Below, one piece after another: positions 1 through 6,504 of a DNA stretch of 9,122 bases. Numbering within the stretch: position 1 is the first letter of the stretch; each line of letters opens with the position of its first letter. The notes below the pieces were generated by a model, which saw only the letters and a program-made list of their open reading frames with translations, did not search any database and was not told the DNA's origin. Source of the stretch: Chloroflexota bacterium (GTDB taxonomy: Bacteria > Chloroflexota > Anaerolineae > Promineifilales > Promineifilaceae); NCBI GenBank assembly GCA_008501785.1, contig QQUD01000776.1, positions 1 to 9,122 of the forward strand, given 5' to 3'. The translations under genes and the position numbers were made by a program.

Positions 1-1
1 T

Positions 2-544
2 ATTGACGGTTCGTTGGTGCTCGATGAATGGAATGAAGGTGGCGAACGCGTTGTTATTTTTACGAGAGATATGTCGTCTGGAACACATACAATCATCGTT
101 GAATATTTTGAGGTTGTTTCTGATGCTGTAGCAAAGTTGACTTGGGAAGAGGGTATAACATCTAGTAATGTTTGGAAGGCTGAATTCTTTAACAATACAG
201 ATTTAAGCGGTTCACCTGTCAAAACAATAGAATATGGCAGCATCGATTTTAATTGGGGTCAGGATGCACCTGTTGATGGTGTAAATGCGGATAATTTCTC
301 AATTCGCTTTACTCGTGAAATTGATTTTAGCAAAGGTGAATATAAATTCTTTGCGACGGCTGATGATGGTGTGCGTGTTTATGTTGATGGTGTTCTGGTT
401 ATTGACGAGTGGAACTCTTCTGGTGCTGATCAACCTTATAAGTCGGATAGAATTGAACTCGATGGTGTGACGCGAGTTATTGTTGAATATTATGATGCGG
501 CCGTTTCGGCTAAGCTCAATGTTTATAGTGAATTGAGGGATTAA
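2..544 (+). CDS. PA14-domain repeat protein, 3' end only (N-terminus outside window)
   Basis: The reading frame is open from the left edge and ends at TAA 542-544, leaving about 180 residues. Two copies of the PA14 beta-barrel fold can be seen. The first is only a C-terminal piece, beginning IDGSLVLDEWNEGG. The second is nearly whole, from about residue 57 (VWKAEFF) through FTREIDFSKGEYKF and DDGVRVYVDGVLVIDEWN to VIVEYYDAA. Both keep the DG-x-LVxDEWN core and the IIVEYFE/VIVEYYD strand near the end. PA14 domains are usually extracellular and bind carbohydrate or mediate adhesion, often within large secreted or surface proteins. The C-terminus stops soon after the second domain, with no membrane anchor or sorting motif in view. 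What lies upstream (signal peptide, catalytic domain) cannot be known from here. An internal TTG at 14 is not a likely start because the domain continues upstream of it. Confidence 0.85.
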   Translation: MDGSLVLDEWNEGGERVVIFTRDMSSGTHTIIVEYFEVVSDAVAKLTWEEGITSSNVWKAEFFNNTDLSGSPVKTIEYGSIDFNWGQDAPVDGVNADNFSIRFTREIDFSKGEYKFFATADDGVRVYVDGVLVIDEWNSSGADQPYKSDRIELDGVTRVIVEYYDAAVSAKLNVYSELRD

Positions 545-547
545 TGG

Positions 548-630
548 AATCACGAATGGTACGAATAGACGAATGACATGAATGGAAAATTTTAATTCGT
601 GTCATTCGTTCATTCGTGCTATTCGTGATT
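548..630. repeat. 83-bp inverted repeat (36-nt arms) between convergent genes
   Basis: The left arm is 548-583 and the right arm 595-630. The reverse complement of the right arm matches the left arm at 31 of 36 positions. The 11-nt loop (584-594) contains AAAATTTT. Each arm is built from degenerate units around ACGAAT spaced 7-9 nt apart. The element fills the gap between the stop of the PA14 gene (544) and the stop of the MFS gene (630), so it could act as a two-way transcription end. There is no clean run of T after the stem, so a dispersed repeat of the short-tandem or REP type is equally possible. Confidence 0.75.
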
Positions 631-2015
631 TAGTGGGTGGGGCTGCTGTGTGGAAGGTTGGAAACGGCCGTTTCCTCTCGCCCCGGTTTGATTTTTTGCA
701 GCGCCAACAAAAACAAAACCCCCAAAAACATACCCCAAATAACAAACGTTGTCGTAGCGCCAACTATTTGAAATAACGCTCCTCCGATGAGTGGCGCTAA
801 TGCATTGGCTGCACTCGAAAATGCAGATGATATGCCCAATGTACCCCCAACTTCATATGATTCGACCCGTTTTGTGATCAGGCTGTTAATGGTTGGCCGC
901 AAAATGCCACCACCTATGCTAGTTGGAATCATGGCAATCAACATCCAGACCAAACCTATCCACCCTGTTTGGGTATCATCTGGTATCTCGACGGCAAGAT
1001 TTTCAGCTTGTGTTGTTCCTACCGGTGTTTCATTTGATTGGGTTAGTTCTGCTTCGAGTTCTGATTTTGAATACCAGGGAGGGGGCGTGCGTGGGGTGAA
1101 TCCAACGGCTGTTAAACCAATCGTAAGCAGCGCTAACCCAGCATAAACCAGACGCCTATCACCAAAACGCCGACTCCATTTGCCAATTAGCCCACCTTGC
1201 ACTGCAACAATAATAATGCCCACAAACACAAACACAACCGCATTGCCAGAGGCATTGAACCCCAGCCGATTGAGCGTGAAAAGTGCCAATATTTGCTCAA
1301 ATCCACCGAATGCCAATTGTTGAGCAAACATGAGTACCAACAGAAAACCAACATTTGGATGCTTTACAGCTTCGATAAGAGCGTTCAGATTAAATGGGCT
1401 TTTTTCTTTGACTTCATTGCGAGCAGATTTAGGATAGGTCTCTTCAAACCAGAAGGTGGTTAATATAATGGAAGCCAACGAAAACGCAGCTGCCACAAAA
1501 GCGGGCGCTTGGTAGTTATTGTTGGATACAGCCAATGCTCCAAAGGCAATAATTGGGCCAATGATAAATCCAAGACCAAATGCGGCACCAATCAATCCTA
1601 AGCCTTGGGTACGATTTTTTTCGGTGGTGCTATCGCTGATGGCCGCTTGTGCGGTGGCAATATTTGCGCCAGAAATGCCGTCGATAATGCGGGAGAGGAA
1701 AATTAGCCAGAGCATATTCGCAAAACCAAGCATCAAAAAACCGATAAAGGTGCCGATTTGGGAAACGACAAGGACGGGTTTACGGCCGTATCTATCTGAC
1801 AGCCTGCCTAACACCGGCGCACCTAAAAACTGCATTATCGGATACGCCGCCCCCAACACCCCAATCACAAACGCATTCGCACCAAATGCCGTCGCATACA
1901 GCGGCAGCAGTGGAATAATGATGGTCAACCCCAACAGGTCAACAAGCACAATGACTAAGATTGGGGCTATTTTTTTGAAATCGAGTTTATCGCCCTGATT
2001 GGTTGGTTGGGTCAT
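630..2015 (-). CDS. MFS drug-efflux transporter, DHA1/TetA-like
   Basis: This 461-residue protein belongs to the major facilitator superfamily, which exports small molecules across the inner membrane in exchange for protons. Visible family marks are motif A in the TM2-TM3 loop (GRLSDRYGRKP, residues 70-80), a motif-B-like region with R109 (LSRIIDGISGAN), and the antiporter motif C in TM5 (GAAFGLGFIIGP, 143-154). Hydrophobic stretches are compatible with 12 TM helices, and the length suits DHA1 pumps such as TetA or MdtG. One oddity is a hydrophilic, Pro/Glu/Gln-rich stretch at about 307-350 between TM9 and TM10, longer than usual for the family. ATG 2013-2015 is preceded by AGGAG (2024-2028 on the complement) at 8 nt. 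It lies downstream of the PadR-type regulator gene on the same strand, the classic layout of a repressor-controlled multidrug pump. The substrate cannot be inferred. Confidence 0.9.
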   Translation of the reverse strand: MTQPTNQGDKLDFKKIAPILVIVLVDLLGLTIIIPLLPLYATAFGANAFVIGVLGAAYPIMQFLGAPVLGRLSDRYGRKPVLVVSQIGTFIGFLMLGFANMLWLIFLSRIIDGISGANIATAQAAISDSTTEKNRTQGLGLIGAAFGLGFIIGPIIAFGALAVSNNNYQAPAFVAAAFSLASIILTTFWFEETYPKSARNEVKEKSPFNLNALIEAVKHPNVGFLLVLMFAQQLAFGGFEQILALFTLNRLGFNASGNAVVFVFVGIIIVAVQGGLIGKWSRRFGDRRLVYAGLALLTIGLTAVGFTPRTPPPWYSKSELEAELTQSNETPVGTTQAENLAVEIPDDTQTGWIGLVWMLIAMIPTSIGGGILRPTINSLITKRVESYEVGGTLGISSAFSSAANALAPLIGGALFQIVGATTTFVIWGMFLGVLFLLALQKIKPGREETAVSNLPHSSPTH

Positions 2016-2033
2016 AAAAGATGCTCCTGAAAG

Positions 2034-2061
2034 GTGTCAGGTATCAGGTTTCAGGTATCAG
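2034..2061. repeat. Tandem heptamer array, GTNTCAG x4
   Basis: Four adjacent 7-bp units are read directly: GTGTCAG, GTATCAG, GTTTCAG and GTATCAG. They lie just upstream of the MFS ribosome binding site, inside the gap between the PadR-like gene and the MFS gene. They resemble in style the short tandemly repeated heptamers known from cyanobacterial intergenic regions. No function is evident. Confidence 0.8.
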
Positions 2062-2068
2062 CTTTTGG

Positions 2069-2108
2069 GCTGACTTGCTGAAATGCTGACCTGCTGAAAT
2101 GCTAACCT
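2069..2108. repeat. Tandem octamer array, GCTGANNT x5
   Basis: Five consecutive 8-bp units are visible: GCTGACTT, GCTGAAAT, GCTGACCT, GCTGAAAT and GCTAACCT. They also form a 16-bp unit repeated about 2.5 times. The last unit supplies the stop codon of the PadR-like gene (CTA at 2102-2104, read as TAG on the minus strand), so the array abuts or has entered the 3' end of that gene. Confidence 0.75.
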
Positions 2109-2608
2109 TTTTCAATTGTTTGAATCAGTTTGTCGAGCCAATCTAGTTCAGATTGGAGATGGACGCGTTGATGGTCGATGAGATATTGGAATGCGCCGGG
2201 ATGATCTGGAATTTGTTGGGCGTCTGATAGGGATTGTGAGAGCTGTTGGTGGCGTTGTTTGAGGAGGGAAACGGCCGTTTTCCGATCCACATCATCCAAA
2301 AACGCCACACCGATACTTCCGCCAAACCGGGCTGGCAAATAGCTGCTCAAATTTTGTTGCAGCAATTGTTGGTAATACGCTTTCCCAGTTTCCGAAAGAT
2401 GATAGATGCGACGAGGTGGGCGATTGCCCTGCCGTTCTTCAGTTTGCGTGATGTAACCTCGCTTTTCCAGCTTTTCGAGCAAATAGTAAGCGGTTGGCTT
2501 TTTCAAATTAATGCACATTTGCAGATTGTTTTCAATAAATTCATGCAGCTCATACCCATGCATTTGCTGCCGATTTAATAAACCTAATAAAACAAGCTCA
2601 CGTTCCAT
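2102..2608 (-). CDS. PadR-family transcriptional regulator
   Basis: This 168-residue protein has the PadR layout. The N-terminal winged helix covers about residues 5-80: LVLLGLLNRQQMHGYEL, then PTAYYLLEKLEKRGYI as recognition helix region, then a basic wing with PPRRIYHLSETG. The C-terminal part (about 90-168) is helical and dimerising, in the style of the Vir/PadR C-terminal domain (DHQRVHLQSELDWLDKLI). PadR proteins are usually repressors that release DNA when an aromatic or planar drug binds. Here the gene sits directly upstream of an MFS pump on the same strand, so control of that pump and of itself is the likely role. ATG 2606-2608 is supported by GGAG (2616-2619 on the complement) at 6 nt. 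The stop lies inside an 8-bp tandem repeat. Confidence 0.9.
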   Translation of the reverse strand: MERELVLLGLLNRQQMHGYELHEFIENNLQMCINLKKPTAYYLLEKLEKRGYITQTEERQGNRPPRRIYHLSETGKAYYQQLLQQNLSSYLPARFGGSIGVAFLDDVDRKTAVSLLKQRHQQLSQSLSDAQQIPDHPGAFQYLIDHQRVHLQSELDWLDKLIQTIEKG

Positions 2609-2633
2609 GCTGGTGCTCCAGGTCTAAACTGAA

Positions 2634-2649
2634 TAGTCAGAATTGACTA
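2634..2649 (-). promoter_or_regulatory. Candidate operator: TAGTCA-N4-TGACTA inverted repeat
   Basis: A perfect 6-bp inverted repeat with a 4-nt spacer lies 25 nt upstream of the PadR-like start codon. It begins 10 nt downstream of the -10 box, around or just after the expected transcription start. A repressor bound there would block initiation, so it is the best candidate for an autoregulatory site. It does not match the ATGT-N8-ACAT pattern reported for some PadR operators, so the assignment rests on position and symmetry. Confidence 0.5.
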
Positions 2650-2659
2650 AGCGGGCGCG

Positions 2660-2687
2660 ATTATATCGAACTGTTTGGTTTTGTCCA
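2660..2687 (-). promoter_or_regulatory. Sigma70-like promoter of the PadR-MFS unit
   Basis: Read on the minus strand, TGGACA (2682-2687) is separated by 16 bp from a perfect TATAAT (2660-2665). This puts the transcription start near 2653, about 45 nt before the regulator's ATG. No comparably good promoter was seen between the regulator and the MFS gene, so the two are probably transcribed together. Confidence 0.6.
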
Positions 2688-2752
2688 TTTTTGAGGAGGA
2701 TTGCTATTTAACTCCACATATTTCCGAAAAACACACGTGAATATCAGATCCG

Positions 2753-2785
2753 TTGGTTTAAATGGTCCGAGTTATATTGTATAGT
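2753..2785 (+). promoter_or_regulatory. Possible promoter upstream of the Lgt-like gene
   Basis: TTGGTT (2753-2758) is followed after 16 bp by TATTGT (2775-2780), overlapped by TATAGT (2780-2785). The match is modest, but it is the best candidate on this strand between the divergent PadR-like gene and the Lgt-like gene. Confidence 0.3.
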
Positions 2786-2804
2786 GAGGAGCAGGAGGTC
2801 CGAT

Positions 2805-2828
2805 CTCTCCATCTACCCATCTCCTAAT
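2805..2828. repeat. Short degenerate octamer array in the Lgt-like leader
   Basis: Three 8-bp units, CTCTCCAT, CTACCCAT and CTCCTAAT, lie in the presumed 5' leader. They are more degenerate than the other arrays in this window and could be coincidence. The purine-rich stretch just before them (2786-2799, GGAGCAGGAGG) could pair partly with the CTCC units. Confidence 0.4.
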
Positions 2829-2851
2829 CACAAAAACTGAAAGAGGTATGC

Positions 2852-3604
2852 ATGCGCCCAGTCTTATTTCACATTGGTTCAGTGCCTATATTCTCTTATG
2901 GTGTGTTCATTCTACTTGGAATGATATTGCTGTTTGTTATGACTGCCAGATTAGCGACTGCAAATGATTACAAGTTAGAACGTAGTTTTCCGGTGGGGTT
3001 AGGCGTGTTGGTTGGGGCTTTTTTGGGGGCACGCCTCTCGCATTTCATGGTTGAACCAGGCAATTTAAAGGAATTATTAGAGTTCTACAGCTTGTTTCGC
3101 CCTGGTACACCTGGAAATATCTTGGGTATCATGTTGGGTGGTTATTTGGGTGGGCTGGCAGTACGGACCAGCCTAGAACTGCCATCCACCGGTAACTATT
3201 TTGCACCTGCATTAGCGGCTGCCAGCGTTGTCTGGCGTGTGGGATGTACGTTAGCGGGATGTTGTCATGGTAAAGAGACAACGTTGCCCTGGGGGATGAT
3301 CATCAATGGTGAAAGCCATCATCCTACGATGGTGTACGAGCTGATATTCAACCTTTTTATGTTGGGTGTTATCTGGCGATTACGGCCGTTTATCAAACGA
3401 GATAACGCCCTCCTATACATTTACTTCGCTGCTTATACCCTATTCCGATTCTGGCTTGAATTTATCCGCCTATACCCACCCATTGCATTCGGGTTGACTG
3501 GGATTCAGCTTATTTGCATAAGCGTTTGGGTATGGCTGGCAATTTGGTGGTGGCGACGGTATCCCCTTGGGCGAACTTTCGAAAGCCGGGAGGTTTCCTT
3601 ATGA
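2852..3604 (+). CDS. lgt: Lgt-family membrane protein (prolipoprotein diacylglyceryl transferase-like)
   Basis: This 250-residue polytopic membrane protein has the Lgt fold signature: IFSYGVFILLG near the N-terminus; VWRVGCTLAGCCHG (127-140), whose R129 corresponds to the essential arginine of the Lgt signature; HPTMVYE (157-163); and RFWLEFIR (199-206) in the penultimate helix. Lgt moves diacylglyceryl from phosphatidylglycerol to the lipobox cysteine of prolipoproteins at the membrane. The HGG-L motif that carries a functionally important histidine in E. coli Lgt (H103) appears here as MLGGYLGG, with leucine at the His position (about residue 95). Activity as a true Lgt is therefore uncertain; a related transferase role is possible. 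ATG 2852 has AGAGG (2842-2846) at 5 nt; an ATG at 2848 is out of frame. The stop overlaps the next gene's start as ATGA. Confidence 0.8.
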   Translation: MRPVLFHIGSVPIFSYGVFILLGMILLFVMTARLATANDYKLERSFPVGLGVLVGAFLGARLSHFMVEPGNLKELLEFYSLFRPGTPGNILGIMLGGYLGGLAVRTSLELPSTGNYFAPALAAASVVWRVGCTLAGCCHGKETTLPWGMIINGESHHPTMVYELIFNLFMLGVIWRLRPFIKRDNALLYIYFAAYTLFRFWLEFIRLYPPIAFGLTGIQLICISVWVWLAIWWWRRYPLGRTFESREVSL

Positions 3605-4050
3605 AATGGCAAAAACAGTATGAAACGGATAATGAACGCAAAACTGACCAACACAAAGGTTTTATTGCATGTGTTGTCATTAATCTAATTATCTCAATCT
3701 TGACGAGATCGCTGAGAGGTGTTTCACTTCCGGAATTGCAAATGATTATCATGCTGCTTCCCTGGATAGTGAATATTGGCTTTTTAGTTTTGACGCTACT
3801 TTTTTGGCCAGAAGTTGCTGTGGGGTATTTGGTATTTTTGTCAGTTGTTTTGATAGGGAGTGTTGTACTGGGAATATTATTTGTGGCTGCCTGTCTTATT
3901 GGGCTTGCTGCAGGCATTGTCTTTACACCTTTGGGAGATATTGCTGAAGTTGCTTTGTGGATTGTTTTTGCAATTAGTTTTATTGGTGGTCTTATATTTT
4001 TGGGCAGCATATTCTATAAAAAGTTTATGAAATGGTGGCATGGCAATTAA
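3601..4050 (+). CDS. Small hypothetical membrane protein
   Basis: I do not recognise the family. The 149-residue product has a charged N-terminus (MKWQKQYETDNERKTDQHK), then about four hydrophobic segments near residues 20-36, 48-69, 74-107 (long enough for two helices) and 115-137. It ends in a basic/aromatic tail (YKKFMKWWHGN). No catalytic motif is visible. ATG 3601 is chosen over in-frame upstream codons because GGGAGG (3588-3593) stands 7 nt before it and because it overlaps the Lgt-like stop as ATGA, which is typical of translational coupling. The coupling suggests joint expression with the Lgt-like protein. The cytosol-facing N-terminus is an inference from charge only. Confidence 0.7.
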   Translation: MKWQKQYETDNERKTDQHKGFIACVVINLIISILTRSLRGVSLPELQMIIMLLPWIVNIGFLVLTLLFWPEVAVGYLVFLSVVLIGSVVLGILFVAACLIGLAAGIVFTPLGDIAEVALWIVFAISFIGGLIFLGSIFYKKFMKWWHGN

Positions 4051-4057
4051 ATTTATT

Positions 4058-4075
4058 GGCAAACGGCCGTTTGCC
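4058..4075. repeat. 18-bp perfect palindrome centred on ACGGCCGT
   Basis: GGCAAACGGCCGTTTGCC starts 8 nt after the stop of the small membrane protein gene. It could fold as a 7-bp stem with a GGCC loop, but no T-run follows, so a terminator role is doubtful. It is the only intergenic copy of the octamer ACGGCCGT that recurs through this window. Confidence 0.8.
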
Positions 4076-4322
4076 CCTCTTTCCTCCTACCCCCCTATCT
4101 TTCAATTTTAATCAACATGACATTCCTCATATCATAAAAGGTGCTATGTCACTGTGCAATAAGTACAGGATATTGGATAATATTAGTGGCAAATTGCCCA
4201 ACAATTCTCGTATTGCGCTCAAATAATTTGATTTAGCTGTTTGATAGGTGTGCAATACTTGAATTGAATACTTATCGACGAATCGCGCTGTAATTGAAAG
4301 GTTCCCATTATCAAGGACAGCA

Positions 4323-4340
4323 GGTGGGAAAAACCCCACC
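4323..4340 (+). promoter_or_regulatory. Small hairpin in the oxidoreductase leader
   Basis: GGTGGG (4323-4328) and CCCACC (4335-4340) flank a loop of five A and one C. It lies 38 nt before the ferredoxin start, inside the presumed leader. A short A/T-rich stretch follows (AAAATTATTT, 4351-4360). It may modulate expression or stabilise the mRNA end; no riboswitch class is recognised. Confidence 0.35.
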
Positions 4341-4378
4341 AATGATTAGCAAAATTATTTCCCACGGAGGATTCCCAT

Positions 4379-4639
4379 ATGGCAAGTGGAAGAATCGTAA
4401 TCGATGTTGAGCGGTGCAAAGGGTGCGAACTGTGCCGTCCGGCGTGCCCCCAAAGTGTGGTTGAGTTGTCAGAAGAACTCAATGCCAAAGGGTACCGACC
4501 GGTCATTTTATTAGACCCACATCATAATTGCACCGGCTGTGCTTTGTGTGCTGTTGTTTGTCCAGATGGCTGCATCACCGTTTACAAAGAATTACCCCAG
4601 AAAAAGGAGGCGAAACAACATGTCCAAGCAGTTGCTTAA
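4379..4639 (+). CDS. 2-oxoacid:ferredoxin oxidoreductase, delta subunit (2x[4Fe-4S] ferredoxin)
   Basis: This 86-residue ferredoxin has two classic cluster motifs: C13-x2-C16-x2-C19-x3-C23-P ([12 protein letters not shown]) and C51-x2-C54-x2-C57-x3-C61-P ([12 protein letters not shown]). An extra cysteine, C65, follows. Its length and spacing match the delta or ferredoxin-like subunit of four-subunit 2-oxoacid oxidoreductases, which carries electrons from the TPP-bearing core to external ferredoxin. It is the first gene of the cluster. ATG 4379 follows GGAGG (4366-4370) at 8 nt. Its last 20 nt overlap the alpha-subunit gene, and that gene's strong Shine-Dalgarno lies within this coding sequence, so translation is probably coupled. 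The tail after residue 70 is lysine- and glutamine-rich and looks disordered. Confidence 0.93.
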   Translation: MASGRIVIDVERCKGCELCRPACPQSVVELSEELNAKGYRPVILLDPHHNCTGCALCAVVCPDGCITVYKELPQKKEAKQHVQAVA

Positions 4640-5723
4640 AGGTAATGTTGCGTTTGCTGAAGCGGCCGTTCGTGCCGGTTGCGAAGCATATTTTGGTTAT
4701 CCCATTACGCCACAAACAGAATTATTAGAGCATATGTCAAAACGGATGGTTGAATTAGGTCGTCCATTTTTGCAAGCCGAAAGCGAAGTTGCGGCCATCA
4801 ACATGGTTTATGGTGCGGCTGCTTCTGGTGTGCGCGTGATGACCTCATCCAGCAGCCCTGGCATTAGTTTGATGCAGGAAGGGTTTAGCTATATTGCTGC
4901 ATCTGAAGTGCCGGTGGTAATTGTTGATGTTGTTCGTGGCGGGCCTGGTTTGGGCAATATTCAGCCTTCACAAGCTGATTACAATCAATTGACCAAGACC
5001 GCAGGCCATGGCGATTTCCATCCCATTGTTTTAGCCCCATCAACCGTGCAAGAAGCCATTGATCTGATGGTGTTGGCATTTGATCTGGCCGATAAGTATC
5101 GTACATTGGTCATTGTTGTGGCTGATGGCGCGATTGGTCAGATGATGGAACCGGCTGAACTGCCACCAATGCAGGAACTGAAGGAACGGCCGTCTTGGGC
5201 ATTAACCGGTTCTAAAGATCGCAAACCAAACCGAATCACATCTCTCTATATGGGTGCCGAATTACTAGAAAAATTAAACTTTGAGCTGCAAGACAAATTG
5301 GCTGACATTCAGGCCAACGAAGTGCGATACGAAGAACTGTTTGTTGATGATGCTGAAATGGTTGTGGTTGCTTACGGAACGGCGGCGCGGGTGGCGCAAA
5401 CGGCCGTTAAAAAGCTGCGCAGCGAAGGCGTACCAGTCGGATTATTCCGACCCATGACCCTCTGGCCTTACCCCGAAAAAAGATTAGCTGAACTGGCTGA
5501 GAAAACCAAAGGCTTGTTGGTTGTCGAAATGAATGCTGGACAAATGCTGCATGATGTACAGCGAGTTGTTGGCAAACAAACGCCAATTGAATTCTATGGA
5601 CGCATGGGTGGATTTGTGCCCATGACAGAAGAAATTGAAGAAGCCATCCTGAAATTACACAACCAGCTAAATGGAACAGATATTGGCATGATGGAGGTGG
5701 CAAATGGCCATGTTAGAAATTAG
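4620..5723 (+). CDS. vorB: 2-oxoacid:ferredoxin oxidoreductase, alpha subunit (VorB-like)
   Basis: This 367-residue subunit carries the pyrimidine-binding TPP domain and the following transketolase C-terminal-like domain. Family marks include [15 protein letters not shown] (7-21), [14 protein letters not shown] (26-39), [20 protein letters not shown] (51-70) with the conserved glutamate that activates [15 protein letters not shown] (78-89), [15 protein letters not shown] (106-120) and [13 protein letters not shown] (130-142). This run most resembles the 2-ketoisovalerate ferredoxin oxidoreductase subunit called VorB (3-methyl-2-oxobutanoate dehydrogenase); 2-oxoglutarate or a broader 2-oxoacid range cannot be excluded. 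With beta and gamma it decarboxylates a 2-oxoacid to acyl-CoA and reduces ferredoxin. ATG 4620 is chosen over an upstream in-frame ATG at 4539 because AAGGAGG (4604-4610) precedes it at 9 nt and homology begins there. It overlaps both neighbours by 20 nt. Confidence 0.92.
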   Translation: MSKQLLKGNVAFAEAAVRAGCEAYFGYPITPQTELLEHMSKRMVELGRPFLQAESEVAAINMVYGAAASGVRVMTSSSSPGISLMQEGFSYIAASEVPVVIVDVVRGGPGLGNIQPSQADYNQLTKTAGHGDFHPIVLAPSTVQEAIDLMVLAFDLADKYRTLVIVVADGAIGQMMEPAELPPMQELKERPSWALTGSKDRKPNRITSLYMGAELLEKLNFELQDKLADIQANEVRYEELFVDDAEMVVVAYGTAARVAQTAVKKLRSEGVPVGLFRPMTLWPYPEKRLAELAEKTKGLLVVEMNAGQMLHDVQRVVGKQTPIEFYGRMGGFVPMTEEIEEAILKLHNQLNGTDIGMMEVANGHVRN

Positions 5724-6495
5724 ACCCAATGAAAAATTAGTTTACGAACGGCCAGAGTCGCTTTGTGATGGCACCATGCATTATTGCCCCGGCTGCACAC
5801 ATGGCACTGCGCACCGCATCATTGCCGAAGTTTTAGACGAACTCAATGTCCGTGAGGAAACAATTTTAGTTGCCTCCGTTGGCTGTTCCGTATTTTCATA
5901 CGATTACTTCAACCTCGATGCCTGTGAAGCTGCACATGGTCGTGCGCCAGCCATGGCTACCGGCGTCAAACGCGTTAATCCAGACAAAGTTGTTTTTACC
6001 TACCAAGGGGATGGTGATTTAGCTTCAATTGGGATGGGTGAAGTGATTCACGCCGCTGCACGCGGTGAAAAAATTACGATTATTTTCATCAATAACGCCA
6101 TCTACGGCATGACCGGTGGCCAAATGGCTCCAACTACGCTCATTGGTCAAAAAACAACCTCATCACCTCTGGGGCGTGATGTAAGCTCTGTGGGCATGCC
6201 CTTCCGCATGGCCGAGTTGATCGCACAACTGCCGGGAACCGTTTACAGTGTGCGTCGCAGTCTCCATGATGCCCGTCATGTGATTCAGGCCAAAAAAGCT
6301 GTGAAAACTGCGTTTGAAGCACAAATTAAAGGGCTTGGCTTTAGCATGGTTGAACTGCTCTCATCTTGCCCAACCAACTGGAAGATGACCCCCCAAGATG
6401 CAGTTGATTGGGTCAAAGATGAAATGCTGCCCTATTACGAGTTAGGAGATTATAAGGTAGCTGATGAGTTAAAGAAACGCGGTCGTCGCAAATAA
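5704..6495 (+). CDS. 2-oxoacid:ferredoxin oxidoreductase, beta subunit (TPP-binding)
   Basis: This 263-residue subunit holds the pyrophosphate-binding TPP domain. The motif runs from GDGD (102-105) in [14 protein letters not shown] to [17 protein letters not shown] (129-145), providing the Mg2+ ligands and diphosphate contacts. Upstream are HYCPGCTHG (26-34), whose cysteines are typical of the family, and [14 protein letters not shown] (56-69). Length and motifs fit the beta partner of VorB-type alpha subunits, with the [4Fe-4S] clusters on the separate ferredoxin subunit. ATG 5704 is supported by GGAGG (5693-5697) at 6 nt; a second ATG at 5710 is less well spaced. The gene overlaps the alpha gene's end by 20 nt. 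After its stop the tight gene packing ends: a hairpin repeat and an aminotransferase gene follow before the gamma subunit. The C-terminus is strongly basic (KKRGRRK). Confidence 0.93.
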   Translation: MAMLEIRPNEKLVYERPESLCDGTMHYCPGCTHGTAHRIIAEVLDELNVREETILVASVGCSVFSYDYFNLDACEAAHGRAPAMATGVKRVNPDKVVFTYQGDGDLASIGMGEVIHAAARGEKITIIFINNAIYGMTGGQMAPTTLIGQKTTSSPLGRDVSSVGMPFRMAELIAQLPGTVYSVRRSLHDARHVIQAKKAVKTAFEAQIKGLGFSMVELLSSCPTNWKMTPQDAVDWVKDEMLPYYELGDYKVADELKKRGRRK

Positions 6496-6504
6496 TATTA
6501 GATA

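Larger units (their letters stand above)
4051..4378. other. 328-bp intergenic region upstream of the oxidoreductase cluster
   Basis: No gene with a ribosome binding site is seen here; the short open frames lack any recognisable protein character. It holds the 18-bp palindrome at 4058-4075, a smaller one at 4188-4198 (GGCAAATTGCC), and a hairpin at 4323-4340. Weak promoter-like pairs read toward the ferredoxin: TTGATT (4228-4233) with TGCAAT (4251-4256), and TTGATA (4241-4246) with TTGAAT (4264-4269), both spaced 17 bp. The cluster promoter presumably lies here, but no candidate is convincing. Confidence 0.5.

Noticed and set aside
787..1998. Several plus-strand open frames opposite the MFS gene (787-1146, 1197-1463, 1519-1998)
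   Set aside because: They are antisense to a gene with clear family motifs, have low-complexity translations and no supporting ribosome binding site.
2034..2108. CRISPR-like array
   Set aside because: The units are 7-8 bp, directly adjacent and without unique spacers, so they are simple tandem repeats.
3510..4010. Minus-strand open frame of 166 codons opposite the small membrane protein
   Set aside because: The plus-strand frame has a strong ribosome binding site, an ATGA overlap with the upstream gene and a membrane-protein pattern; the antisense product shows none of this.
4058..4075. Intrinsic terminator after the small membrane protein gene
   Set aside because: The stem has only a GGCC loop and is followed by a C-rich stretch rather than a T-run; the sequence is better explained as one copy of the dispersed ACGGCCGT palindrome.
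4032..4506. Open frames in the 4051-4378 gap on both strands
   Set aside because: They are short, cross the palindrome or run antisense into the ferredoxin gene, lack ribosome binding sites and show no protein-like composition.
4539..4619. N-terminal extension of the alpha subunit from ATG 4539
   Set aside because: The extension would lie in the ferredoxin gene, does not match the family, and the ATG at 4620 has a near-perfect Shine-Dalgarno.
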